Of a DNA stretch of 32,400 nt, positions 1 to 9,351 are shown piece after piece; position 1 is the stretch's first letter; the number at the start of each line of letters is the position of its first letter. The stretch covers positions 1-32,400 of the forward strand of contig SCMQ01000044.1 in assembly GCA_005503335.1 (NCBI GenBank). The letters are read 5' to 3'. Source of the stretch: Comamonadaceae bacterium 2FH (GTDB lineage Bacteria; Pseudomonadota; Gammaproteobacteria; Burkholderiales; Burkholderiaceae_C). The position numbers and the translations under genes are program-made. The notes beneath the pieces were generated by a model, which saw nothing but the letters and a program-made list of their open reading frames with translations, was not told the origin of the DNA and made no database searches.

Positions 1-85
1 TCCTTGTCCAGGGCGCCCGCCCACCCCTCCCCAGCCCGGCCCCTCAAGGGCGGGTTTCACGAAGAGTTGAGAAACTGAAAGGTAA

Positions 86-1372
<1,287 letters not shown>

Positions 1373-1407
1373 AGCACTTGGGCAACCGCCGCCTGGGCTG
1401 AGCGCCG

Positions 1408-1683
1408 ATGGGCAAACGCTTCGTCCCGCTGGTCCTGATCCTGCTGCTCGTGATCCTGCACGCGCAGCTGTGGTTGGGCCGCGGCAGCGTGCCCAACGTG
1501 TCCGAGCTGCAGCAGAAGCTCGACCTGCAGAAGGCGGCCAACGCCGAGGCCCAGCGCGTCAACGAGCAACTGGCCTCCGAAGTGCGCGACCTCAAGGAAG
1601 GCCTGGAGATGGTCGAGGAAAAGGCACGCGCCGAACTGGGCATGGTCAAGCCCAACGAAGTCTTCGTGCAGGTCGCCAAGTAG
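1408..1683 (+). CDS. ftsB: Cell division protein FtsB
   Basis: Small bitopic inner-membrane protein of the divisome; FtsB pairs with FtsL and FtsQ and helps trigger septal peptidoglycan synthesis. The 91-residue product has a short cytoplasmic N-terminus, one hydrophobic segment at about residues 5-23, then a Leu/Glu/Gln-rich stretch at about 33-72 with heptad spacing expected of a coiled coil, and a C-terminal LGMVKPNEVFVQV motif typical of FtsB (compare RxELGxxxxxE in the family). Size and position directly after eno match FtsB in proteobacteria. It is probably co-transcribed with eno, since no terminator-like hairpin with a T-run is visible in the 35-base gap. Confidence 0.95.
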   Translation: MGKRFVPLVLILLLVILHAQLWLGRGSVPNVSELQQKLDLQKAANAEAQRVNEQLASEVRDLKEGLEMVEEKARAELGMVKPNEVFVQVAK

Positions 1684-1713
1684 GCGTCCTGGCCGCTCCC
1701 CTCCTCCAACCCC

Positions 1714-2214
1714 ATGCTGCGCATCGCCGTGCTGGGTGCGCCGCGCACCGGCAAGACCCGACTCGCCGCCGAATTGGCACTTGCGCTGGCGCAGCGCCCC
1801 GTCTCGGTCAGCGATGGGGCGGCACTGCTCACCGCCATCACCGACCGCGGCCGCGCCCCGCCCACGCAGGAAGAAGTCAGCGCCCTGGCCCAGACCCATG
1901 GCCGGCTGTACGAGCTGACCCTGCTGCTGGGACTGGACCTGCTGCCCCCGGCCGAGGCCCGCGCGAGCGAGGCCGTCGACATGGCCCTGCGCGATGCGCT
2001 CCTCGGCGCCAGCCTGGCCTACAAGGTGATCTACGGACAGGGCGCGCAGCGGCTTCAGAACGCGCTGCTGGCCATCGAGGGCACGGGCGCCGCGCCCCCG
2101 GACGCGCGCCTGGCCACCCAGTACGGTCTGCAGGGCGGGCGCGTCGCCTGGCGCTGCGAGAACTGCAGCGACCCGACCTGCGAGCACCGGCTGTTCACCG
2201 GGCTGCTGCCCTGA
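1714..2214 (+). CDS. Small P-loop NTPase-like protein with C-terminal Cys/His cluster
   Basis: Function unknown. The 166-residue product opens with a beta strand and a Walker A motif, GAPRTGKT at residues 8-15, as in nucleotide kinases and NadR-like ATPases. I see no confident Walker B: the nearest candidate is the hydrophobic run ending LLLGLDLLPP (70-79). The C-terminus has C148, C151, C156 and H158 (WRCENCSDPTCEH), a spacing that could bind zinc or an Fe-S cluster. It sits 30 bases after ftsB in the same direction and probably belongs to the eno-ftsB transcript. It could be a small-molecule kinase or a regulatory ATPase; neither is supported beyond the P-loop. The protein-coding call is strong, the function is not. 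Confidence 0.75.
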   Translation: MLRIAVLGAPRTGKTRLAAELALALAQRPVSVSDGAALLTAITDRGRAPPTQEEVSALAQTHGRLYELTLLLGLDLLPPAEARASEAVDMALRDALLGASLAYKVIYGQGAQRLQNALLAIEGTGAAPPDARLATQYGLQGGRVAWRCENCSDPTCEHRLFTGLLP

Positions 2215-2239
2215 CGGCTGGCTGCGGCCCGCGCAAGCC

Positions 2240-3217
2240 TCAGTGCATGGCCGAGCTGCCGGGCGGCAGCTGGCGCGCGGCGGTGAAGATCTGCGCCGCG
2301 TCCACCGGATCGAAGTGGTACTGCTGGCCGCAGAAGTCGCATCCCACCTCGATGTGGCCGCGCTCGGCCAGGATGCTCTCGGCCTCGGCCTCGCCCAGGC
2401 TGCGGATCATCTGGCTCACGCGCTCGCGGCTGCAGGTGCAGGCAAAGCGCGGCCCGGTTTCGCCGGCCTGCGGCTCGAAGCGCAGCAGCCGCTCCTCCCA
2501 GAACAGGCGGCGCAGTATGGTGTCCACGTCCAGCGTGAGCAGCTCCTCCTGCTTCAGGCTCCTGGCCAGGATGGCGATGCGGTTGTAGTGCTCGTTCAGG
2601 CCGATCTCGTCCTCGCGCGAGCTGCCCCCCAGGTTGGCCTGGCCCTGCACCGGCAGGCGCTGGATCAACAGGCCCGCCGCCACCTGGTCGTTGGCCGCCA
2701 GCACCAGCGTGGTGTCCAGTTGCTCGGACTGCAGCATGTAATGCTCGAGCACCTCGCTGAGCCGCTCGAGCTTTTCCTTGCGGTCGCCGAACAGCGGCAC
2801 CACGCCCTGGTAGGCCTGCTGGCCCGGCAGCTTGTCCTTGGGGTCCAGCGTGATCGCGCAGCGGCCCTGGTTGCCCAGGTTGACCATCTGGCTCAGCGTG
2901 GCCTGCGCGTCCACAGGCCCGAGCACCGTCGCGGTGGCGCGCAGGCTCAGGTCGGACTGCACCTCGGCCACCGCCACCTTGACCGGGCCGTCGCCGAAGA
3001 TCTGCAGCACCAGCGCGCCGTTGAACTTGATGTTGCCCTGCATCAGCACGCCGGCAGCCGCCATCTGGCCCAGCAGCTCGCGCACCGGCGCGGGGTAGGC
3101 GCCGGTCGCGTTGTTGGATTCGCGGCGGCGCAGGATCTCGGTCCAGGCGTCGGTCAGGCGCACGATCACGCCGCGCACCGGCAGGCCCTCGAAGATGAAT
3201 TTGTGCAGCTCAGACAC
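2240..3217 (-). CDS. hslO: Redox-regulated holdase chaperone Hsp33
   Basis: Cytoplasmic chaperone activated by oxidative unfolding: under peroxide plus heat its Zn-bound cysteines form disulfides and the protein binds unfolding clients. The 325-residue product has the N-terminal substrate-binding domain and the C-terminal redox switch with all four cysteines in the family pattern, C260-x-C262 and C293-x2-C296. The start is a GTG (no nearer in-frame ATG gives the conserved N-terminus HKFIFEGLPVRG). It begins 11 bases after the stop of the gamma-carbonic-anhydrase-like gene on the same strand, so the two are probably co-transcribed. At 325 residues it is somewhat longer than E. coli Hsp33 (about 290), mostly in the central linker. 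Confidence 0.97.
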   Translation of the reverse strand: MSELHKFIFEGLPVRGVIVRLTDAWTEILRRRESNNATGAYPAPVRELLGQMAAAGVLMQGNIKFNGALVLQIFGDGPVKVAVAEVQSDLSLRATATVLGPVDAQATLSQMVNLGNQGRCAITLDPKDKLPGQQAYQGVVPLFGDRKEKLERLSEVLEHYMLQSEQLDTTLVLAANDQVAAGLLIQRLPVQGQANLGGSSREDEIGLNEHYNRIAILARSLKQEELLTLDVDTILRRLFWEERLLRFEPQAGETGPRFACTCSRERVSQMIRSLGEAEAESILAERGHIEVGCDFCGQQYHFDPVDAAQIFTAARQLPPGSSAMH

Positions 3218-3228
3218 GCGCCGTCCCG

Positions 3229-3753
3229 TCAGGCGATCTTCTTGAGCCCGGCGCGAAAGCGGCGGGCGTTCTCGCTGTAATGCCGGGCGCTGCGGCGCAG
3301 GCCCTCGATCTGCTCGGGCGTGAGCTGGCGCACCGCCTTGGCCGGGCTGCCGATGATCATCGAGCCGTCCGGGAACTCCTTGCCCTCGGTGACCAGGGCC
3401 CCGGCGCCGACCAGGCAGTTCTTGCCTATGCGGGCGCCGTTGAGCACCACCGCGCCTATGCCGATCAGCGACTCGTCCCCTATGGTGCAGCCGTGCAGCA
3501 TGACCTTGTGGCCTACAGTCACGTTCTCGCCCACGGTCAGCGGCTCGCCCGCGTCGGCGTGCAGCACGCTGCCGTCCTGCACATTGGAGCCGCGGCCCAC
3601 GGTGAGGCTGTCGCTGTCGCCGCGCAGCACCGCGCCGAACCAGACGCTGCTGCCCTCGCCCAGCGTCACCTTGCCCATGACCTGGGCACTGTCGGCCACC
3701 CAGGCCGTCTCGGCCACGCGGGGGGCCACGCCGTCCAGTTCGTAAATTGCCAT
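3229..3753 (-). CDS. Gamma-class carbonic anhydrase-like hexapeptide-repeat protein
   Basis: A left-handed beta-helix protein of the YrdA/PaaY/CaiE group, a gamma carbonic anhydrase-like family whose members mostly have unproven physiological substrates. The 174 residues show successive hexapeptide turns (for example VTLGEGSSVWFGAVLRGD, LTVGENVTVGHKVML) and the three metal-binding histidines in family spacing, H65, H82 and H87. I chose the ATG giving MAIYELDG because an AGAGGA site precedes it; an upstream ATG adding nine residues is possible but lacks this. It heads a two-gene minus-strand operon with hslO. Activity as a carbonic anhydrase is not established by these motifs alone. Confidence 0.93.
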   Translation of the reverse strand: MAIYELDGVAPRVAETAWVADSAQVMGKVTLGEGSSVWFGAVLRGDSDSLTVGRGSNVQDGSVLHADAGEPLTVGENVTVGHKVMLHGCTIGDESLIGIGAVVLNGARIGKNCLVGAGALVTEGKEFPDGSMIIGSPAKAVRQLTPEQIEGLRRSARHYSENARRFRAGLKKIA

Positions 3754-3797
3754 GATGTTCCTCTTGCTCGGGGCATGCAAAACCTAGAATTGTAGAG

Positions 3798-4592
3798 ATG
3801 GAGCTCCGTCAACTGGCGCTGCAGGCCTTGCGCCTGCCCGATCCCGCGCAGAAAGTCACCGCCGTCCAGCAACTGTGGGCCGAGGCCGGCGCGCTGCCCT
3901 TGGCCGCCGGGGACCTGCCCGCGCCGGGCGATCTGCCGGGCCGCCCGGCCCTGCCGCAGCTGGTGCACCCGGCGCGCGTGCCGCGGCGCCCGCCGGCCTC
4001 GGCGGCGGGCCGCGCCGCCCTGGTCCACGCGATCTGCCACATCGAGTTCAACGCCATCAACCTCGCGCTCGATGCGGTCTGGCGCTTCGCCGGCCTGCCG
4101 CGCGACTTCTACCTGGACTGGCTGCGCGTGGCGCACGAGGAGGCGCAGCACTTCACGCTGCTGAGCGAGCACCTGGGGACCCTGGGCCACGGCTATGGCG
4201 ACTTCAGCGCCCACGACGGGCTGTGGGCCATGTGCGAGAAGACCGGGGGCGACATCGTGGCGCGCATGGCCCTGGTGCCGCGCACCCTGGAGGCGCGCGG
4301 GCTGGACGCCACGCCGCAGATCCAGGCCAGGCTGCGCCAGGTGGGCAGCGCCGACGCGCTGCGCGCGGTCGAGATCCTGGACATCATCCTGCGCGAGGAG
4401 GTCGGCCATGTGGCGATCGGCAACCACTGGTACCGCTGGCTCTGCGAGCGCGAGGGCCTGGACCCGGTGGCCCATTACGGCCTGCTGGTCGAGCGCTACC
4501 AGGCGCCGCGCCTGCATCCGCCGTTCAACGAGGCGGCCAGGCGCCAGGCCGGCTTCAGCGAGCTGGAGCTGGCCTACCTGCTGGGCGGTTGA
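3798..4592 (+). CDS. DUF455 / COG2833 ferritin-like protein
   Basis: Member of an uncharacterised ferritin-like family. The 264-residue product has a Pro/Ala-rich N-terminal third and a helical core with ligand pairs expected for a di-metal site: E83 in CHIEFNAINLALD, E114/E115 and H118 in HEEAQHF, and E200/E201 with H204 in REEVGHVAIGNHW. The last two segments are the most recognisable family blocks. Ferritin-like folds of this type use a di-iron centre for oxidation or hydroxylation, but no substrate is known for this family. It is transcribed divergently from the gamma-carbonic-anhydrase-like gene, with 44 bases between the start codons, and converges with xerD. Confidence 0.9.
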   Translation: MELRQLALQALRLPDPAQKVTAVQQLWAEAGALPLAAGDLPAPGDLPGRPALPQLVHPARVPRRPPASAAGRAALVHAICHIEFNAINLALDAVWRFAGLPRDFYLDWLRVAHEEAQHFTLLSEHLGTLGHGYGDFSAHDGLWAMCEKTGGDIVARMALVPRTLEARGLDATPQIQARLRQVGSADALRAVEILDIILREEVGHVAIGNHWYRWLCEREGLDPVAHYGLLVERYQAPRLHPPFNEAARRQAGFSELELAYLLGG

Positions 4593-4607
4593 GACCCCTC
4601 GCCGGCC

Positions 4608-5513
4608 TCAGCCGCGCGGATGGTGCTGGGCGTGCAGCTTGCGCAGCCGCTCGCGCGCCACATGGGTGTAGATCGTGGTGGTCGAGATGTCGGCGTGGCC
4701 CAGCAGCATCTGCACCGCGCGCAGGTCGGCGCCGTGGTTCAGCAGGTGGGTGGCGAAGGCATGGCGCAGCGTGTGCGGCGACAGCGGCGCGCGTATGCCG
4801 GCCTGCAGCGCATAGCGCTTGACCAGCTGCCAGAACATGACGCGCGTCATCGCCGTGCCGGGCTTGGGGCCGCTGCTGGTGACGAACAGCGCCTCGCTGC
4901 GCCGCGCGCCCAGCAGCGCGGGCCTCACCTCGGCCAGGTAGCGCGTGAGCCACTCGCGCGCCAGCTCGCCGAACGGCACCAGTCGCTCCTTCTCGCCCTT
5001 GCCGGTGACACGCAGCACGCCCTCGTTCAGGCCCAGCTGGAACAGGTTCAGCGTGACCAGCTCGCTCACGCGCAGGCCGCTCGCGTACATCAGCTCGAGC
5101 ATGCTGCGGTCGCGCAGGCCCAGGGCCGTGGCGGTGTCGGGCGCGGCCAGCAGGGACTCGACCTGGGCCTCGCTCAGGGTCTTGGGCACGCGCAGCGCCT
5201 GCTTGGCGGCCAGCAGCTTCAGCGTGGGATCGACGCCGACCAGGCGCTCGCGCAGCGCCCAGCGGAAGTAGCGCTTGAACACGGTGAGGCGGCGGTTGGC
5301 GGAAGTGGCCTTGGTGGCCGCATGCCGCGCGGCGAAGTATTGGTGCAGCTGGCTCTCCATGGTGTCGTCCAGCGCCGCGCCCTGCCCGTCCAGCCACTGC
5401 GCGTACAGCGTCAGGTCGCGCCGGTAGGCCGCCAGCGTGTTGCCGGAAAGGCCGTCCTCCAGCCACAGGGCGTCGATGAAGCGGTCTATGCTGGCGGCGC
5501 TGGCGGGGTGCAT
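4608..5513 (-). CDS. xerD: Tyrosine site-specific recombinase XerD
   Basis: With XerC, resolves chromosome dimers at dif during division. The 301-residue product has an N-terminal SAM-like core-binding domain (about 8-90) and the C-terminal catalytic domain. All catalytic residues are present at near-E. coli positions: R148 (GLRVSEL), K172 (GKGEKERLVPFG), H247 and R250 (SPHTLRHAFATHLL), H273 (LLGHADISTTTIYTH) and the nucleophile Y282. The length and the DL.AVQ.LLGH block fit XerD rather than an integrase of a mobile element, and the neighbourhood is housekeeping, so I do not read it as a phage integrase. A terminator for the upstream Bug-family gene lies before the start, so it should have its own promoter. 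Confidence 0.95.
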   Translation of the reverse strand: MHPASAASIDRFIDALWLEDGLSGNTLAAYRRDLTLYAQWLDGQGAALDDTMESQLHQYFAARHAATKATSANRRLTVFKRYFRWALRERLVGVDPTLKLLAAKQALRVPKTLSEAQVESLLAAPDTATALGLRDRSMLELMYASGLRVSELVTLNLFQLGLNEGVLRVTGKGEKERLVPFGELAREWLTRYLAEVRPALLGARRSEALFVTSSGPKPGTAMTRVMFWQLVKRYALQAGIRAPLSPHTLRHAFATHLLNHGADLRAVQMLLGHADISTTTIYTHVARERLRKLHAQHHPRG

Positions 5514-5527
5514 GACATCCAGGGTAG

Positions 5528-5560
5528 CAAAAAAGCCATCGGGGCAGGCCGCCGATGGCT
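5528..5560 (-). terminator. Rho-independent terminator of the Bug-family gene
   Basis: A perfect 9-base stem (AGCCATCGG at 5534-5542 pairing with CCGATGGCT at 5552-5560, 9-base loop) is flanked on its left by AAAAAA at 5529-5534. Read on the minus strand this is a GC-rich hairpin followed by six T. It lies 24 bases beyond the stop codon of the minus-strand gene ending at 5584 and just before xerD. Confidence 0.88.
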
Positions 5561-5583
5561 GCGGGAGAGAGCAGGTGTCCGGT

Positions 5584-6549
5584 TCAGTCCAGCTTGAGCT
5601 TCTGCTGGTCCACCACCTTCTTGTAGACCTCGTACTCGGCCTTGATCTGCGCGGCGAACTGCTCGGGCGTGTTGGCCACGACCAGCGAGCCCGTGTCCTC
5701 GATGCGCTTGCGCACGGCCGGCTCCTCGAGCGCCTTCTTCACGCCGGCGCTGACCTTGTCCACCACCTCCTTGGGCAGGCCCTTGGGACCCAGGATGCCG
5801 TAGTAGGCCATGCGGTTCACCGGTTCCAGGCCCACCTCCTTGAAGGTCGGCACATTGGGCAGCTGGGCCAGGCGCTGCGGCGCGGCGACCACGATGGGCA
5901 CCAGCTTGCCGCTCTGGATGAAGGGCAGGGCCGAGGGCAGGTTGTCGAAGATGATGGGCACCTGGCCGGCCACCGTGTCGTTCAGCGCCGGGCCCGCGCC
6001 GCGGTAGGGAATGTGGGTGATGAACACGCCGGCCAGGCTCTTCCAGAGCTCGGTCTGCAAATGGCCGATGCCGCCGGTGCCCGAGGAGGCGTAGGAATAG
6101 CGGCCCGGGTTCTTCTTGAGCTCGGCGATGAAGGCCTTGTAGTCCTTGGCCGGGAAACTCGGGTGCACGGCGATGATGTTGGGCGTGGCCGCGATGTTGA
6201 TGATGGGCGTGAAGTCCGTCACCGGGTTGTAGGGGATCTTGGGGTTGATCGCCGGATTGGCCGCCGTGGTCGAGACCGTCGCCACTCCCAAAAGGTAGCC
6301 GTCCGGCGCCGCGCGCACGGTCTCGGTGGCGCCGATCACGCCGCCGCCGCCGGCCTTGTTCTCGACGATCACGCTCTGGCCCAGCGCCTTGCCCAGCGGG
6401 TCGGCGATGGTGCGCGCGATGATGTCGGTCGTGCCGCCGGGCGCGAACGGCACCTGCAGCTTCACGACCTTGTTCGGATAGCCCTGCGCGAAAGCCGAGC
6501 CGGCGGCTGCCGCGGCGATGGCCAGGGCCATCCATTGACGACGTTGCAT
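5584..6549 (-). CDS. Bug-family (tripartite tricarboxylate transporter) substrate-binding protein
   Basis: Periplasmic solute receptor of the Bug/TctC family, which binds carboxylates and some other small acids for TctAB-type permeases. The 321-residue product starts with a Sec signal peptide ([21 protein letters not shown], cleavage after about residue 21) and continues with the family blocks [19 protein letters not shown], the [26 protein letters not shown] region and [19 protein letters not shown]. The start has an AAAGGAG site 6-7 bases upstream; a longer reading to 6636 would add residues unlike a signal peptide. No TctA/TctB membrane gene is nearby, so it is an orphan receptor, as is common in Burkholderiales. 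The ligand is unknown. Confidence 0.95.
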   Translation of the reverse strand: MQRRQWMALAIAAAAAGSAFAQGYPNKVVKLQVPFAPGGTTDIIARTIADPLGKALGQSVIVENKAGGGGVIGATETVRAAPDGYLLGVATVSTTAANPAINPKIPYNPVTDFTPIINIAATPNIIAVHPSFPAKDYKAFIAELKKNPGRYSYASSGTGGIGHLQTELWKSLAGVFITHIPYRGAGPALNDTVAGQVPIIFDNLPSALPFIQSGKLVPIVVAAPQRLAQLPNVPTFKEVGLEPVNRMAYYGILGPKGLPKEVVDKVSAGVKKALEEPAVRKRIEDTGSLVVANTPEQFAAQIKAEYEVYKKVVDQQKLKLD

Positions 6550-6665
6550 GGTCAAAACTCCTTTGATTGGAACGACAAGCCTGGGATCGTAACCCCCCGC
6601 AGTCGCACGCGCCTTGTGGATGTCAGCTAGGTGCAAACCCGGAATCCACGAGGTATTCTCGGCCG

Positions 6666-7571
6666 GTGAATTACGCCCAGCTCCTGTTCCCCGATTTCTC
6701 CCTGATCCTCTGCGGCTACCTGGTGTGCCGCTACACGGCGCTCAACCGCACGGTCTGGCAGCAGGTCGAGAGCCTGGTCTACTTCTTCCTGTTCCCGGTG
6801 CTGCTGTTCCACTCCATCGTCAAGAGCCCGCTGGACCTGGGCGCGGCCTCCAGCCTGATCGGCGCGGGCCTGAGCCTGGGCGTGATCGGCATCGCCCTGG
6901 CCTACGCCCTGCCCTGGCTGCCGCTGCTGGGCCCGCACATCGACCGGCGCGACCATGCCGCCAGCGCCCAGGTGGCGTTCCGCTTCAACTCCTTCATCGC
7001 GCTGGCCCTGGCCGATCGCCTGGCCGGGCCGCAGGGCCTGCTGCTGATCGCGGTGCTGATCGGCGTGTGCGTGCCGCTGTTCAACGTGGGCGCGGTCTGG
7101 CCTATGGCGCGCCATGCCCAGCGCGGCTTCCTGCGCGAGCTGGTGCGCAACCCGCTGATCATCGCCACGGCCACGGGCCTGGCGGCCAACCTGCTGGGCT
7201 TTGCCATGCCCGGCTGGCTCGAGCCCACGGTCACGCGCATAGGCGCGGCCTCGCTGGCGCTGGGCCTGATGGCGGCCGGCGCCGGCATGCAGTTCAGCAG
7301 CCTGGCCAGCGGCAAGCTGCTGATGCTGGCGGTGCTGGCGATCCGCCATTTCGTGCTGCCCCTGGTGGCGCTGGGCCTGTCGCACGCCTTCGGCCTCACC
7401 GCCGTGCAGAGCACGGTGCTGCTGGCCTTCTCGGCCCTGCCCACGGCCTCGAGCTGCTATGTGCTGGCCGCGCGCATGGGCTACAACGGCGGCTACGTGG
7501 CCGGCCTGGTCACCCTGTCCACCCTGCTGGGCATGGCCAGCCTGCCGTTCGCGCTGGGCGTGCTTCGGTGA
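6666..7571 (+). CDS. AEC-family (auxin efflux carrier-like) transporter
   Basis: Inner-membrane permease of the AEC family, whose bacterial members include malonate and malate carriers; the substrate here is not predictable. The 301-residue product is almost entirely hydrophobic with about ten membrane segments. Recognisable family features are the early [15 protein letters not shown] helix, the [20 protein letters not shown] block in the middle, and the C-terminal [25 protein letters not shown] block. I chose the GTG start because hydrophobic sequence begins directly after it; the upstream in-frame ATG would add 33 polar residues overlapping the divergent leader. It is divergent from the Bug-family gene (116 bases between starts), so a shared regulatory region is possible. 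Confidence 0.9.
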   Translation: MNYAQLLFPDFSLILCGYLVCRYTALNRTVWQQVESLVYFFLFPVLLFHSIVKSPLDLGAASSLIGAGLSLGVIGIALAYALPWLPLLGPHIDRRDHAASAQVAFRFNSFIALALADRLAGPQGLLLIAVLIGVCVPLFNVGAVWPMARHAQRGFLRELVRNPLIIATATGLAANLLGFAMPGWLEPTVTRIGAASLALGLMAAGAGMQFSSLASGKLLMLAVLAIRHFVLPLVALGLSHAFGLTAVQSTVLLAFSALPTASSCYVLAARMGYNGGYVAGLVTLSTLLGMASLPFALGVLR

Positions 7572-7594
7572 CCACCCCCACGTTCGGCACTGGC

Positions 7595-7740
7595 GTGTCC
7601 TCTCTGCCCCCCGAGGGGGCCCAGACCGGCTTGGGGCGACGCTGCGCAGCGTGGTGCGCGCAGCTGTACAGCGCAGCAGCGTCATGGCCGCCCTTTGCCT
7701 GGTTCGCTTCGCAGACCAACGGCTACGGGCGGCCCGGCGC
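7595..7740. repeat. Structured intergenic element between convergent genes
   Basis: The 178-base gap between the AEC gene and queG contains a 6-base stem with 3-base loop (GCCCCC at 7606-7611, GGGGGC at 7615-7620) and a perfect 14-base palindrome ACGCTGCGCAGCGT at 7639-7652, then more GCGCAGC-like repeats. Such C/G-run hairpins recur between genes in Comamonadaceae genomes as I remember them, but there is no other copy in this window to prove it. It could serve as a two-way transcription end; there is no T-run. Confidence 0.45.
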
Positions 7741-7749
7741 CGGTCTGAA

Positions 7750-8844
7750 TCAGCGGCTAAGCGCCCAGGCCACATGCTCGCGCACCAGCGGGTCGGGATG
7801 CTCGAGCCGCCGCTGCAGCGCCGCGCGCAGGGCCGCGCCAGCCGCTGCGTCGGGGCCGGCGGCCAGCGCATTGCCGGCCGCCACGGCCACGTTGCGCAGC
7901 CAGCGCACATGGCCGATGCGCCGGATGGCACTGCCCTCGGTCCGGCGCAGGAACTCGTCCTCGGTCCAGTCCAGCAGGCGCGCCAGCGACTGGCCATTCA
8001 GGCCCTCGCGTTCGTCGAAATCGGGCAGCGCGCTGCGCTGGGCGAACTTGTTCCAGGGGCAGACCAGCTGGCAGTCGTCGCAGCCGTAGATGCGGTTGCC
8101 GATCAGCGGGCGCAGCTCGGACGGAATCGGCCCCGCATGCTCGATCGTGAGATAGGAAACGCAGCGCCGCGCGTCGAGCCGATGCGGCGCGACGATGGCC
8201 TGCGTGGGGCAGATGTCCAGGCAGGCCTGGCAGCTGCCGCAATGGGCCGTGACGGGCGCGCTGGCCGGCAGGGCCAGGTCCACGTAGATCTCGCCGAGGA
8301 AGAACATCGAGCCGGCCTCGCGGCTCAGCACCAGGGTGTGCTTGCCACGCCAGCCCTGGCCGCTGCGCGCGGCCAGCTCGGCCTCGAGCACCGGCGCCGA
8401 GTCGGTGAACACGCGGTGGCCAAAGGGGCCGACTTCGTCGGCGATACGGCTCTGCAGCTTCTGCAGGCGCGCACGCAGCACCTTGTGGTAGTCCCGTCCG
8501 CGCGCATAGACCGAGACCACGCCTTCGGCGGGGCGTTTCAGGCGATCGAACTCGACCGCCTGCCAGTCCGCAGGCGTCTGCCGCGGCAGGTAGTCCATGC
8601 GCGCCGTGATCACGCTCACCGTGCCGGGCACCAGCTCGGCCGGGCGCGCGCGCCTGAGGCCATGCGCGGCCATGTAGTCCATGCTGCCGTGAAATCCCTG
8701 GGCCAGCCACTGCATCAACCCTGCCTCGGCCGAGGACAGGTCGACACCGGCCACGCCGATTTGGGAGAATCCCAGCTCACGGCCCCATACTTGGATCCGG
8801 GCCAGCAACTGAAAGGGATCGATCTGAGCGCTGTGAAGAGTCAC
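7750..8844 (-). CDS. queG: Epoxyqueuosine reductase QueG
   Basis: Last step of queuosine synthesis: reduces epoxyqueuosine to queuosine in the anticodon of Asp, Asn, His and Tyr tRNAs, using cobalamin and two [4Fe-4S] clusters. The 364-residue product carries the cobalamin-domain block VFTDSAPVLE (145-154) with the proposed proton-donor Asp, a first cluster C202-x2-C205-x2-C208-x3-C212 and a second C255-x2-C258-x3-C262, followed by a HEAT-like C-terminal tail with repeats such as VREHVAWAL. The start is a GTG close to the divergent tsaE; the site before it is weak, so the exact start is uncertain by a few codons. Confidence 0.96.
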   Translation of the reverse strand: MTLHSAQIDPFQLLARIQVWGRELGFSQIGVAGVDLSSAEAGLMQWLAQGFHGSMDYMAAHGLRRARPAELVPGTVSVITARMDYLPRQTPADWQAVEFDRLKRPAEGVVSVYARGRDYHKVLRARLQKLQSRIADEVGPFGHRVFTDSAPVLEAELAARSGQGWRGKHTLVLSREAGSMFFLGEIYVDLALPASAPVTAHCGSCQACLDICPTQAIVAPHRLDARRCVSYLTIEHAGPIPSELRPLIGNRIYGCDDCQLVCPWNKFAQRSALPDFDEREGLNGQSLARLLDWTEDEFLRRTEGSAIRRIGHVRWLRNVAVAAGNALAAGPDAAAGAALRAALQRRLEHPDPLVREHVAWALSR

Positions 8845-8889
8845 CCGCCGATTGTAGAAAGCGCGCCCAGCACCACTGCGGGCGCGGAT

Positions 8890-9351
8890 ATGCTGCGCCT
8901 GCTATGGCACGGCGAGGACGATACCGCGCGCTTCGCGCAGCGCCTGGCCGCCTGCCCGGCGCTGCGGCGCGCCTACATCGAACTGCAGGGCGAGCTCGGC
9001 GCGGGCAAGACCACGCTGGTGCGCCACCTGCTGCGCGCCCTGGGCGTGCAGGGCCGCATCAAGAGCCCGACCTACGCCGTGGTGGAGCCGCACGAGGCCC
9101 CCGGCCTGGCCATCTGGCATTTCGACTTCTACCGCTTCAGCGACCCGCGCGAGTGGGAGGACGCGGGTTTCCGCGAGCTGTTCGCCAGCCCCGGCCTCAA
9201 GCTCGCCGAATGGCCCGAGAAGGCCGCCGGCATGCTGCCGGTGCCCGACCTCGTGATCCGCCTCGAGCCCCAGGCCGACGAGAGCCGGCAGGTCCTGCTG
9301 CAGACGCACAGCGCCGCGGGCCGGGAGCTGCTGCAAGGAGTGGCTGCATGA
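8890..9351 (+). CDS. tsaE: tRNA t6A biosynthesis ATPase TsaE
   Basis: Essential ATPase that works with TsaB and TsaD to make N6-threonylcarbamoyladenosine at position 37 of ANN-decoding tRNAs. The 153-residue product has the Walker A motif GELGAGKTT at 34-42, the switch region IKSPTYAVVEPH and the family signature WHFDFYRF, followed by GLKLAEWPEKA. I used the ATG giving MLRLLWHGEDD; an in-frame GTG at 8833 would add 19 residues and overlap the queG start, and I cannot exclude it because some relatives have a short N-terminal extension and the ATG lacks a clear ribosome site. Its last codons overlap the amiC start (ATGA), showing translational coupling. Confidence 0.95.
   Translation: MLRLLWHGEDDTARFAQRLAACPALRRAYIELQGELGAGKTTLVRHLLRALGVQGRIKSPTYAVVEPHEAPGLAIWHFDFYRFSDPREWEDAGFRELFASPGLKLAEWPEKAAGMLPVPDLVIRLEPQADESRQVLLQTHSAAGRELLQGVAA

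Noticed and set aside
4608-5513. XerD considered as integrase of a mobile element
   Set aside because: Length, catalytic spacing and neighbours fit the housekeeping XerD; no attachment site, tRNA or phage gene lies near it.
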